Below, in pieces: positions 6,000 through 11,816 of a DNA stretch of 11,816 bases. The stretch is from Nocardioides sp. (GTDB lineage Bacteria > Actinomycetota > Actinomycetes > Propionibacteriales > Nocardioidaceae), in NCBI GenBank assembly GCA_023252065.1, contig JAHEXO010000019.1, positions 1-11,816 of the forward strand, in the 5' to 3' direction. The notes under the pieces are model-generated. The model did not search any database and was not told where the DNA came from. It was given only the letters and a program-made list of their open reading frames with translations. The translations under genes and the position numbers were made by a program. Positions within the stretch are counted from its first letter, which is position 1. Each line of letters begins with the position of its first letter.

Positions 6000-7436
6000 A
6001 TGTCCATGCCGCCGTACGGCGTGAAGCCCGGCCGGCGCAAGAAACCGCCGCACCGCTGCGACACCGTGCTGCACGCCTTGGGATGGACGCTGCTCTCCGG
6101 GGTCGTCCCCGGCTCGGGTTTCCTGCTCAACCGCCGCCAGCGTCTCGGCGTGGCGGTGCTCGTGATCTCCTTCGGCGGACTGCTGTGGCTGGCCCTGGCG
6201 TCGCCCCACAGCCTCCGGTCGGCGCTCGACCTGGCCTTCGACCCGTCCCGGCTGACCCGGGCCGCGGTCCTGACGTCGGTGTGCGTGGCCCTGTGGGTCG
6301 CGGTCGTCGTCGGCACCTTCGTGGTGCTGCGACCCCAGCCGGCACCGCGGACCCATCTGTGGGGCGGAAGCGCGTTCGTCGGCGTGGTGTGCCTGGCGGT
6401 GGTGGCGCCCGTCGGACTCGTGGTGCGGGACGCGTTCGCCCAGGCCGGGGCGGTGAAGGCGGTCTTCACCCACAACGCGACGGCGACCCGACCCGACGTG
6501 ACGCAAGCCGACCCGTGGGGCGGCCGGCGCCGGGTCAACGTCCTGCTGCTCGGCGGCGACTCGGGACCCAACCGCGAGGGCACGCGCACCGACACGATGA
6601 TGCTGGCGTCCCTGGACACCCGCACCGGCCGCACCGTCACCTTCAGCCTCCCGCGCAACCTGATGAACGCGCCGTTCCCGGACAGCAGCCCGCTGCACGC
6701 GCTCTACCCCGACGGGTTCCGTGGCGCGGGCGACCCCGGCAGCTGGATGCTCAACGCGATCTACCGCGAGGTCCCGATCCTCCATCCCCACGTCCTCGGC
6801 AAGTCCGCCAACGAGGGCGCCGACGCGATCAAGCAGGCGGTCGAGGGCGTGACCGGGCTCCCGGTCGACTACTACGTGCTCGTCGACTTCACCGGCTTCA
6901 AGTCCCTGGTCGACGCCATGGGCGGTGTCACGGTCAACGTCAACGTGCCGGTGGCGATCAACGGCCAGACCGACGCGGGCATCCCGCCGACCGGCTACAT
7001 CCAGCCCGGTCCTGACCAGCACCTCGACGGCTTCCACACCCTCTGGTACGCCCGCGGCCGCTACGGCGCCGACGACTACCAGCGGATGGCGCGCCAGCGG
7101 TGTGTGGTCAACGCCATCATCGACCAGGCCAACCCCGCCAACCTGCTGCGTCGCTACCAGTCGCTGGCCGCGGCCGGTCAGAAGGTCGTCTCCACCGACA
7201 TCCCCCGGGAGCTCCTGCCGGCGTTCGTCGAGCTGGCGCTGAAGTCGAAGGACCACAAGGCGAAGTCGGTGCTGTTCCGTCTGAGCGACCAGTTCAACCC
7301 CGGAGACCCCGACTTCGCCTACATGCACCAGGTCGTCGCCAAGTCCCTCGCTGCCCATCCCCAGCACCCGCACGCGCCCCGGCCGACCCAGACCGACAAG
7401 AACGCCTGCGCCTACCACCCCGGCGTGTCCTACTGA
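6000..7436 (+). CDS. LytR-CpsA-Psr (LCP) family glycopolymer transferase with four N-terminal helices
   Basis: 478 residues from ATG 6000, with GAGGAG (5989-5994) 5 nt upstream. LCP enzymes transfer undecaprenyl-linked glycopolymers (teichoic acid, arabinogalactan or capsule type) to peptidoglycan on the outer membrane face. The catalytic LCP domain spans about 178-370. It starts VNVLLLGGDS (Asp187), then TRTDTM (Arg196, Asp198), the SLPRNL turn (Arg219), and the polyprenyl-phosphate-binding segment YARGRYGADDYQRMARQR (Asp359, Arg362, Arg365, Arg367). Unlike the usual single anchor, the N-terminus has about four hydrophobic segments (near 25-43, 49-67, 87-110, 121-142). The basic PGRRKKPPHR at the N-terminus suggests it is cytoplasmic. 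A DMT permease follows after 22 bp, probably co-transcribed. The polymer substrate is unknown. Confidence 0.93.
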   Translation: MSMPPYGVKPGRRKKPPHRCDTVLHALGWTLLSGVVPGSGFLLNRRQRLGVAVLVISFGGLLWLALASPHSLRSALDLAFDPSRLTRAAVLTSVCVALWVAVVVGTFVVLRPQPAPRTHLWGGSAFVGVVCLAVVAPVGLVVRDAFAQAGAVKAVFTHNATATRPDVTQADPWGGRRRVNVLLLGGDSGPNREGTRTDTMMLASLDTRTGRTVTFSLPRNLMNAPFPDSSPLHALYPDGFRGAGDPGSWMLNAIYREVPILHPHVLGKSANEGADAIKQAVEGVTGLPVDYYVLVDFTGFKSLVDAMGGVTVNVNVPVAINGQTDAGIPPTGYIQPGPDQHLDGFHTLWYARGRYGADDYQRMARQRCVVNAIIDQANPANLLRRYQSLAAAGQKVVSTDIPRELLPAFVELALKSKDHKAKSVLFRLSDQFNPGDPDFAYMHQVVAKSLAAHPQHPHAPRPTQTDKNACAYHPGVSY

Positions 7437-7458
7437 GCACCTGTTGGGAGCCGCGCCG

Positions 7459-8289
7459 ATGATCCTCGGGTTCGTGTGCGCTCTCGGGGCCGCCCTCGGC
7501 TACGGCGTCGGGTCCGTGCTCCAGGCCGTGGCGGCACGCCGGGCGCCCCTCGCGAAGGGGCTCGACCCGGGGCTGCTGCTGCGGCTGCTCCGCTCGTGGC
7601 GCTACGTCGTGGGGCTGGGGCTCGACGGGCTCGGTTTCCTGCTCACCCTGGTCGCCGTGCAGAGCCTGCCGCTCTTCGTGGTGCAGGCGACGGTGGCGAG
7701 CTTCCTGGCGGTGACCGCCGTGCTCGGCGCCCTCTTCCTCCAGATGCCGCTGAGCCGTCGTGACTGGGTCGGTCTGGGCGTGACCGTGCTCGGCCTCGCC
7801 CTGGTCGCGTTGTCGGCCTCCGGCGAAGGCACCGTGTCGGTCACCCGCGCCGACGGCTGGTGGGTGCTCGCCGCCGCCGTCGCGCTCGGCGTGCTCGCGG
7901 TTCCGCTCGGCCGGTGGACCGGCACCCGCGGCGCCGCCGCCTTGGGGACCGTCGCGGGACTGGCCTTCGGAGCGACGTCCGTCGCGGCCCGGATGCTTCC
8001 GGGTTCGGTCGCTCTCCTGCACAGCCCGCCCGCCTACGCGTTGGTGGTCGCAGGCGCAGTCGCGCTCCTGGCGTACTCGACCGCCCTCCAGCGTGGCAGC
8101 GTGACCGCGGCGACCGCCCCGCTGGTGGTCGGCGAGACCGTGGCGCCGGCGCTGGTCGGCCTGCTCGTGCTCGGTGACCGGCCCCGCCACGGCTGGGAGG
8201 TGGTGGCGGCACTCGGGTTCGCACTCGCCGTCGGCGGAGCCGTCAGCCTGGCTCGCCACGGAGAGGTGGCCGAGGAGACCTCGGGCTAG
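7459..8289 (+). CDS. DMT-superfamily (EamA/NIPA-like) permease
   Basis: 276 residues from ATG 7459, with GGGAG (7446-7450) 8 nt upstream; a TTG at 7444 is a weaker alternative. The protein is hydrophobic, with about nine to ten helices in two halves, as in drug/metabolite transporters. The start GFVCALGAALGYGVGSVLQAVAARR, and the C-terminal half with TAATAPLVVGETVAPALVGLLVLGDRP followed by a last helix, match the EamA pattern of a conserved Pro/Glu helix and a closing GD loop. Both efflux permeases and NIPA-type magnesium transporters share this fold, so the substrate stays open. It follows the LCP gene by 22 bp. Its stop overlaps the stop of the convergent gene at 8286. Confidence 0.85.
   Translation: MILGFVCALGAALGYGVGSVLQAVAARRAPLAKGLDPGLLLRLLRSWRYVVGLGLDGLGFLLTLVAVQSLPLFVVQATVASFLAVTAVLGALFLQMPLSRRDWVGLGVTVLGLALVALSASGEGTVSVTRADGWWVLAAAVALGVLAVPLGRWTGTRGAAALGTVAGLAFGATSVAARMLPGSVALLHSPPAYALVVAGAVALLAYSTALQRGSVTAATAPLVVGETVAPALVGLLVLGDRPRHGWEVVAALGFALAVGGAVSLARHGEVAEETSG
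8286..8289. other. Shared CTAG forming two convergent stop codons
   Basis: The palindrome CTAG provides TAG to the plus-strand DMT gene (8287-8289) and TAG to the minus-strand gene (8286-8288). The two genes therefore end on the same four bases with no terminator space between them. Confidence 0.75.
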
Positions 8290-8825
8290 CGGGTCGCGGC
8301 GCGGACGCCGGCGGCCAGGGCGGCCACCTCGATCTGCACCGCCGAGAGCAGCGGGCCGGTGTCGGCCTGCGAGCTGGACCGCAACGACGACAAGGCCGCG
8401 CGGTGGATGTCGGCCGCGGCCGTCTCGACCTCGTCGCAGGCCGCCCGGTCCTGGGTGCGCAGCGGGTCCCCGTGGGCGCTGGCCCGCAGCACGGCGTCGA
8501 CGCCGACAGCGGCGGAGTGCAGCTGCAGCGTCAAGGAAGGCAGGTCGCCGACCGGGACGTCGGACCGGCGCGCCACGTCGACGGCGTGCTCGGCCGCGGT
8601 GACCGCCCGCCACATCCGGTGGCGACGGTTCTGGGCCGTCCACCAGCCCGGCGAGGTGACCGCGGCGCCGGTGAGCGGCGCCGGCGCCACTCGGATGCTC
8701 CGCACGCGGTCGCGCGCCGAGCGGAGGCCGCGTCGTACGGCGCGCACCGCCATCACGACGAGCACGCAGGCCGTGACGACCACGGCGCTGCTCACGACGC
8801 CCACGGCGATCAGCGCTTGCTCCAT
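8286..8825 (-). CDS. Hypothetical membrane-anchored protein
   Basis: 179 residues from ATG 8823-8825, with GAAGGGA (8835-8841) 9 nt upstream. One N-terminal hydrophobic helix (about 5-27) is followed by an Arg-rich stretch (VRAVRRGLRSARDRVRSIR), implying N-out/C-in orientation. The rest (about 60-179) is alanine-rich and probably helical, with AEHAVDVARRS and repeated D/E-A patterns. No catalytic motif is evident and I do not recognise a family. Third-position GC bias and the ribosome site support coding. It overlaps the convergent DMT gene by 4 bp. Confidence 0.72.
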   Translation of the reverse strand: MEQALIAVGVVSSAVVVTACVLVVMAVRAVRRGLRSARDRVRSIRVAPAPLTGAAVTSPGWWTAQNRRHRMWRAVTAAEHAVDVARRSDVPVGDLPSLTLQLHSAAVGVDAVLRASAHGDPLRTQDRAACDEVETAAADIHRAALSSLRSSSQADTGPLLSAVQIEVAALAAGVRAATR

Positions 8826-8864
8826 CCCACCAGGTCCCTTCGTGCTCCCGACGAGTCGTGACCA

Positions 8865-8870
8865 ACCCTA
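8865..8870 (-). promoter_or_regulatory. Possible -10 for the gene at 8825
   Basis: Minus-strand TAGGGT fits TANNNT and would start transcription near 8858, giving a leader of about 33 nt that includes the GAAGGGA ribosome site. No -35 match is clear. Two CCGGACGC direct repeats (8875-8882 and 8887-8894, 12 bp apart) lie just upstream and could be regulator sites. Confidence 0.35.
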
Positions 8871-8897
8871 CTCGCCGGACGCCTCTCCGGACGCGGC

Positions 8898-8932
8898 GAG
8901 CCCCCGACCGCAGCGCTGCAGGTCAGGGGCTC
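8898..8932 (-). terminator. Strong hairpin downstream of tRNA-His
   Basis: Arms GAGCCCCCGACC (8898-8909) and GGTCAGGGGCTC (8921-8932) pair over 12 bp with one G-U in the minus-strand RNA. The 11-nt loop contains GCAGCGCTGC, itself self-complementary. It begins 17 nt past the tRNA-His CCA. There is no U-tract, but its strength and place fit a terminator for the orn/tRNA-His transcript before the next gene at 8825. Confidence 0.6.
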
Positions 8933-8949
8933 GGGCTCCTTCGCAGGAG

Positions 8950-9025
8950 TGGGGTGAGTGACGGGACTTGAACCCGCGACATCCGCGACCACAACGCGGC
9001 GCTCTACCAGCTGAGCTACACCCAC
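8950..9025 (-). tRNA. tRNA-His (anticodon GTG)
   Basis: A complete cloverleaf with encoded CCA (plus-strand tgg, 8950-8952). The acceptor stem is GTGGGTG/CACTCAC, the D-stem GCTC/GAGC, and the anticodon stem CCGCG/CGCGG around TTGTGGT. Anticodon GTG is at 8990-8992. The T-stem is GCGGG/CCCGT with TTCAAGT. The base just 5' (9026) encodes G-1, which pairs with C73 (8953), the tRNA-His identity element that RNase P retains in bacteria. It lies downstream of orn on the same strand, an arrangement also known in mycobacteria. Confidence 0.98.
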
Positions 9026-9058
9026 CATGGACGCCGGACCAGCCTGCGCCAGGCAGAG

Positions 9059-9064
9059 AGTGTA
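9059..9064 (-). promoter_or_regulatory. Possible -10 of tRNA-His
   Basis: Minus-strand TACACT lies 7 bp after the orn stop and would start transcription about 26 nt before the mature tRNA. No clear -35 is seen, so co-transcription with orn is an alternative. A small hairpin GCCTG/CAGGC (9042-9054) lies between this site and the tRNA. Confidence 0.35.
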
Positions 9065-9070
9065 GGGCAC

Positions 9071-9712
9071 TCAGGCGCCGGGACTCCCATCGGGGCGGCC
9101 CGCTCCGAGGCCGGTCAGCGACCCGCCGTGCTCGACCGCGAGCGCCTTCGACTCGGCGCTGTCGGGGCCCGGCGACGGCACGAAGACGGCGGCCCGGTAG
9201 TAGCGCAGCTCCTCGATGCTCTCGAGGATGTCGGCGAGCGCCCGGTGGTTGCCGCGCTTGGCCGGGGCCGCGAAGTAGGCCCGCGGGTACCACCGACGGG
9301 CCAGCTCCTTGATGGAGGACACGTCGACGATGCGGTAGTGCAGGAACGCGTCGAGCTCCTTCATGTCGCGGGAGATGAACGCGCGGTCGGTGCCGACCGT
9401 GTTGCCGGCCAGCGGCGGCCGCGAGCCCTCGGCGCAGTGCTCGCGGACGTAGGCCAGGACGCGCTGCTCGGCCTCCTCGAGGGTGATCCCCTCGTCGAGC
9501 TCGGTCAGCAGTCCCGACGACTCGTGCATGGACCGCACGAAGTCGACCATCTGGTCCAGCGCCTCGGCCGGAGGCTTGATCACCAGGTCGATGCCGTCGC
9601 CGAGGACGTTGAGGTCGTAGTCGGTCACGACCACGGCGATCTCGATGAGAGCGTCCACGACGTAGTCGAGGCCCGTCATCTCGCAGTCGATCCAGACGAG
9701 GCGCTCGTTCAC
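9071..9712 (-). CDS. orn: Oligoribonuclease (DEDDh 3'-5' exonuclease)
   Basis: 213 residues from GTG 9710-9712. Orn degrades di- to tetranucleotide RNA ends, and pGpG from cyclic-di-GMP turnover, in the cytoplasm. The DEDDh catalytic set is visible: Asp9 and Glu11 in WIDCEMTGLD, Asp109 in NTVGTDRAFI, and His156 with Asp161 in GNHRALADI. Length and motif order match bacterial Orn, with a C-terminal extension of about 25 residues rich in Gly, Ser and Pro. No ribosome site precedes the GTG; instead TAGGGT (9721-9726, minus) ends 8 nt upstream, suggesting a leaderless mRNA. A TTG immediately before the GTG is an alternative start. tRNA-His follows downstream and mauE is divergent. Confidence 0.96.
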   Translation of the reverse strand: MNERLVWIDCEMTGLDYVVDALIEIAVVVTDYDLNVLGDGIDLVIKPPAEALDQMVDFVRSMHESSGLLTELDEGITLEEAEQRVLAYVREHCAEGSRPPLAGNTVGTDRAFISRDMKELDAFLHYRIVDVSSIKELARRWYPRAYFAAPAKRGNHRALADILESIEELRYYRAAVFVPSPGPDSAESKALAVEHGGSLTGLGAGRPDGSPGA

Positions 9713-9720
9713 AAGGGAGC

Positions 9721-9726
9721 ACCCTA
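9721..9726 (-). promoter_or_regulatory. -10 element of orn (leaderless promoter)
   Basis: Minus-strand TAGGGT fits the actinobacterial TANNNT -10, with 8 nt to the GTG at 9712, so the transcript would start at or within a base or two of the start codon. No -35 consensus is visible, as is common for this promoter class. Confidence 0.5.
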
Positions 9727-9806
9727 CCGACGTACGACGCGACGCCGGGAGGTGAGGCGTGCGCCACACCGTGCCAGTCGCTCAGCGAGCGTTCAGGAGG
9801 ATTCCG

Positions 9807-9812
9807 TACCCT
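9807..9812 (+). promoter_or_regulatory. -10 element of the mauE-dsbA cluster (leaderless promoter)
   Basis: TACCCT is followed by 8 nt and then GTG 9821. An AGGAGG at 9795-9800 is 20 nt from the GTG, too far to serve as its ribosome site, and would lie upstream of the transcript start. An inverted repeat CGCTC/GAGCG (9779-9791) lies near the -35 position and could be an operator. Confidence 0.5.
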
Positions 9813-9820
9813 GGGTTGCT

Positions 9821-10321
9821 GTGAAGCAGTGGGTCGGTCTCCTCGCGCGCCTGATCGTGGCCGCGTTCCTCATCATCGCCGGCTACCTGAAGTTCCCCGA
9901 TCCGGCCGGCAACGTACGCGCGGTCCGCGCCTATCGGCTCCTGCCGGAGGCCATGGTGCCGACGGTCGGCCACGCCCTGCCGACCGTCGAGCTGATCCTG
10001 GGGTTCCTGCTGCTGCTGGGCCTGTTCACCCGCTACGTCGCGCTGGTCACGGCGCTGTTCTTCCTCGCCTTCATCATCGCGATCTCGTCGGCGTGGGCTC
10101 GGGGTCTGGAGATCAACTGCGGCTGCTTCGGCAACGGCGGCGTACCGGCCCATCCGCAGCGCCAGTACGCGATCGACATCGCCCGCGACGTCGGCCTGCT
10201 GCTGCTCTCGGTGTGGCTCGTCGTCTGGCCGCGCACCCGCCTCGCCCTCGACAACCTGCTGTTCTCGTCCCACGAAAGGCTCGCCGATGGCGAACAAGAC
10301 CCGTCAACAGTCGAAGTCTGA
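9821..10321 (+). CDS. MauE/DoxX-like membrane redox protein
   Basis: 166 residues from GTG 9821. Four hydrophobic segments (about 3-22, 47-68, 71-92, 120-136) give a four-helix membrane protein. The start ARLIVAAFLIIAGYLKF is the DoxX/MauE helix-1 pattern. After helix 3 is INCGCFG (Cys100, Cys102), the Cys-X-Cys signature of MauE-type proteins, first known from methylamine dehydrogenase maturation. There are no methylamine genes here. The next gene, a DsbA-like thioredoxin, overlaps it by 35 bp, which implies translational coupling and a shared job: probably passing electrons between the thioredoxin and the membrane. The role is inferred from family and context. Confidence 0.88.
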   Translation: MKQWVGLLARLIVAAFLIIAGYLKFPDPAGNVRAVRAYRLLPEAMVPTVGHALPTVELILGFLLLLGLFTRYVALVTALFFLAFIIAISSAWARGLEINCGCFGNGGVPAHPQRQYAIDIARDVGLLLLSVWLVVWPRTRLALDNLLFSSHERLADGEQDPSTVEV

Positions 10322-11033
10322 GCGCGCCCAGGCGCTGATGCGAGAGCAGCAGCGCAAGGAGCGGATGCGCAACTGGATGGTCATCGGCGCCGTCGTCGTC
10401 GCGGTGGCACTCATCGGCGGCGTCATGTACTTCATCTCGGCCAACAAGGACACGACCGGGCAGGCCGTGGGCGCCAGTGGCACTCCGCAGAACCTGACCG
10501 GTCAGTACAACGTCACGATCGGGAAGGACTCGGCGCCACACACGATCAAGCTCTACGAGGACTTCCAGTGCCCCATCTGTGCCGAGTTCGAGAAGGCGAT
10601 CGGGAGCAAGATCCGGGCCGGCATCGCTGACGGCAAGGTGAAGGTGGACTACCACATGGTGGGCTTCCTCGACCGGAACTCGCTCAACGCCTACTCCAGC
10701 CGCGCTCTCAACGCCGCGATGGCTGTGCTCAGCACCGCAGGCCCTCAGGCCTTCTTGAAGTTCCACGAGATCGCCTACGCCAACCAGCCTCAGGAGGGCA
10801 CTGCCGGACCGTCCGACGCGACCCTCGTGCAGTGGGCGGTGCAGTCGGGCGCGAAGGAGTCCGAGGTCAAGCCGCTGATCGACGGCAACGTCTACCACCA
10901 GTGGGTCGTCAACGCGACGGACCAGATGTCGCAGGACGGCGTGAACGGCACCCCGACGGTCTTCATCGACGGCAAGAACCAGGGGCCCAACCCGGGCATC
11001 GCGATCCAGAACCTCCAGCCCCTGCTCCAATAG
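10287..11033 (+). CDS. Membrane-anchored DsbA-like thioredoxin-fold protein
   Basis: 248 residues from ATG 10287, with GAAAGG (10274-10279) 7 nt upstream inside the mauE end. A strongly basic/glutamine-rich cytoplasmic tail (1-29) precedes one membrane helix (about 30-50), then an extracytoplasmic thioredoxin domain (about 74-248). The active site is Cys95-Pro-Ile-Cys98 in YEDFQCPICAEF, and the cis-proline loop is GTPTVFIDGK (Pro223). The helical insertion between them (about 125-205) is the DsbA type (thioredoxin_4 family). It would oxidise or isomerise disulfides in exported proteins. It is co-transcribed with mauE, its likely membrane redox partner, since no DsbB or VKOR gene is in view. 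Whether it works as oxidase or reductase is not shown by sequence. Confidence 0.94.
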   Translation: MANKTRQQSKSERAQALMREQQRKERMRNWMVIGAVVVAVALIGGVMYFISANKDTTGQAVGASGTPQNLTGQYNVTIGKDSAPHTIKLYEDFQCPICAEFEKAIGSKIRAGIADGKVKVDYHMVGFLDRNSLNAYSSRALNAAMAVLSTAGPQAFLKFHEIAYANQPQEGTAGPSDATLVQWAVQSGAKESEVKPLIDGNVYHQWVVNATDQMSQDGVNGTPTVFIDGKNQGPNPGIAIQNLQPLLQ

Positions 11034-11066
11034 GGACCGAGCGGCTACGAGGGGACGAGGAGGGTC

Positions 11067-11333
11067 GTGGAGGTAGAGCGCGTCCAACGGTGGGTGGCGT
11101 CAGCGCTGGTGCTGACCGTCGCCACCTTGTTCGCGACCGGGATGGCGATCCTTTCCGGGACCGTGGACCGGCCGGGCGCACACTCCGGTCTGCTGATCAT
11201 CTCGGGCGTGGTCGGCCTGATGGCCATGGCGGGCATGCGGGCGATCAACCTGAAACGCATCCTGACGCCGTGGCTGCTGCTCGGCCTGCTGCCCGCCGTG
11301 GCTGTGGGTTCGTACTACGCCCTCACCCGGTGA
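11067..11333 (+). CDS. Small three-helix membrane protein
   Basis: 88 residues from GTG 11067, with AGGAGG at 11058-11063; the spacing is short (3 nt), so the purine run GAGGAGGG may be used slightly out of register. Three hydrophobic segments lie near residues 11-28, 41-57 and 67-85, with ERVQRW at the N-terminus and INLKR between helices 2 and 3. It is 33 bp after the dsbA-like gene and 13 bp before the deaminase gene, so probably in the same transcript. I do not recognise a family; a role with the redox pair is possible from position only. Confidence 0.75.
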   Translation: MEVERVQRWVASALVLTVATLFATGMAILSGTVDRPGAHSGLLIISGVVGLMAMAGMRAINLKRILTPWLLLGLLPAVAVGSYYALTR

Positions 11334-11339
11334 CAGACT
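11334..11339 (+). promoter_or_regulatory. Weak -10-like hexamer before the deaminase gene
   Basis: CAGACT lies directly after the preceding stop codon and 7 nt before GTG 11347. It misses the first base of TANNNT. The deaminase start has no ribosome site, so a leaderless internal promoter is possible; read-through from the upstream cluster is the alternative. Confidence 0.3.
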
Positions 11340-11346
11340 CGCCCGC

Positions 11347-11816
11347 GTGAGTCTCTCCTCGTTCGTCGCCGGCCTGCCCAAGGCCGAGCTGCACGTCCAC
11401 CATGTGGGGTCGGCGTCGCCCGAGATCGTCTCCCAGCTCGCCATGCGGCACCCGGGCGTCGTACCGGTCGACCCGGAGGAGCTCCGGCAGTTCTTCGAGT
11501 TTCGCGACTTCGCCCACTTCATCGAGGTCTACCTCGCCGTCGTCGCGCTAATCCGCACCGACGAGGACGTGCGCTACCTGACCTACGAGGTCGCCCGTGA
11601 GCTCGCGAGCGGGCAGAACGTCCGTTACGCCGAGATGACCTGCACGCCGTACACCTCCGTGCTGCCGCACGACCCGGAGAACGGCATCCCGATCGAGGCC
11701 TACACCGAGGCGATCGAGGACGCGCGGATCGCTGCCGAGCGTGACTTCGGGATCGTGCTGCGCTGGATCTACGACATCCCCGGCGAGAGCGGGATGCCGG
11801 CCGCCGACGCGACCCT
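11347..11816 (+). CDS. Adenosine deaminase family protein, N-terminal 156 residues, cut by window edge
   Basis: The start is GTG 11347, just after the small membrane gene. LPKAELHVHHVGSASPE matches the N-terminal metal motif of the adenosine/AMP deaminase amidohydrolases, with His16 and His18 as the zinc ligands. FRDFAHFIEVYLAVVALIRT, NVRYAEMTCTPY and VLRWIYDIPGE also fit actinobacterial members. In classic adenosine deaminases the motif is HxHLDG, and the Asp contacts the ribose 5'-hydroxyl; here it is HVHHVG, with Val20 at that place. That hints at a 5'-substituted substrate such as 6-aminodeoxyfutalosine of alternative menaquinone synthesis, which COG1816 relatives in Streptomyces and Acidothermus deaminate. 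The later catalytic residues (Glu, His, Asp) lie outside the window. Confidence 0.9.
   Translation, partial: MSLSSFVAGLPKAELHVHHVGSASPEIVSQLAMRHPGVVPVDPEELRQFFEFRDFAHFIEVYLAVVALIRTDEDVRYLTYEVARELASGQNVRYAEMTCTPYTSVLPHDPENGIPIEAYTEAIEDARIAAERDFGIVLRWIYDIPGESGMPAADAT

Noticed and set aside
4130..6658. 842-codon minus-strand open frame across the pirin, Tat-signal and LCP genes
   Set aside because: The composition is that of a GC-rich shadow frame, it has no motif, and it overlaps three supported genes and their intergenic regions.
5895..7418. 507-codon minus-strand open frame opposite the LCP gene
   Set aside because: Shadow of the LCP gene, whose catalytic residues are all on the plus strand.
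7444..7458. TTG 7444 as start of the DMT permease
   Set aside because: GGGAG at 7446-7450 overlaps this start and is ideally spaced for ATG 7459.
7294..8865. 523-codon minus-strand open frame opposite the LCP end and DMT gene
   Set aside because: Low-complexity R/G/H/Q-rich translation in a shadow frame; the DMT gene and the 179-residue gene explain the region.
9128..9820. Plus-strand extension of the mauE frame antisense to orn
   Set aside because: It lies opposite the full Orn catalytic set and has no ribosome site or motif. GTG 9821, after the TACCCT hexamer, is the better start.

Overview
The window is a GC-rich chromosomal segment with strong G/C third-position bias, frequent GTG starts, Lys-CTT and His-GTG tRNAs with encoded CCA, and an oligoribonuclease gene next to tRNA-His. 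This fits an actinobacterium; the protein set resembles Nocardioides or a related Propionibacteriales genus (inference, no search run). I see no transposase, integrase, phage gene, CRISPR array or other sign of recent transfer. It reads as ordinary core and accessory chromosome.

Layout. 1-1541 (minus): N-terminal 513 residues of a P-type cation ATPase, cut by the window edge. 1767-3071 (plus): a divergent APC-family transporter, with a leader rich in mutually exclusive inverted repeats. 3084-3863 (minus): an unrecognised six-helix membrane protein. 3966-4041 (minus): tRNA-Lys(CTT) with a readable promoter. 4184-5131 (plus): pirin-family cupin. 5152-5709 (minus): Tat-exported cysteine-rich small protein with a 19-bp palindrome in its leader. 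6000-7436 and 7459-8289 (plus): a LytR-CpsA-Psr (LCP) cell-wall enzyme and a DMT-type permease, 22 bp apart. 8286-8825 (minus): small membrane-anchored protein whose stop overlaps the DMT stop. 8950-9025 (minus): tRNA-His(GTG). 9071-9712 (minus): oligoribonuclease. 9821-11333 (plus): MauE/DoxX-like membrane protein, DsbA-like thioredoxin and a small three-helix protein in one tight cluster. 11347 to the edge (plus): a deaminase of the adenosine deaminase family.

Functional themes. Envelope biology dominates: ion and solute transport, wall polymer ligation (LCP), Tat export of a six-cysteine protein, and a MauE-DsbA pair that probably moves electrons across the membrane for extracytoplasmic disulfide chemistry. 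RNA turnover (Orn) and two tRNAs form the housekeeping part. Two divergent genes, orn and mauE, each have a TANNNT hexamer 8 nt before a GTG start, which predicts leaderless mRNAs.

Nothing here is clearly a new biological system. The best leads are the residue changes in the ATPase (Thr in the usual PEGL motif) and the deaminase (no Asp after the metal-binding HxH), the MauE-DsbA pair, and the regulatory palindromes.
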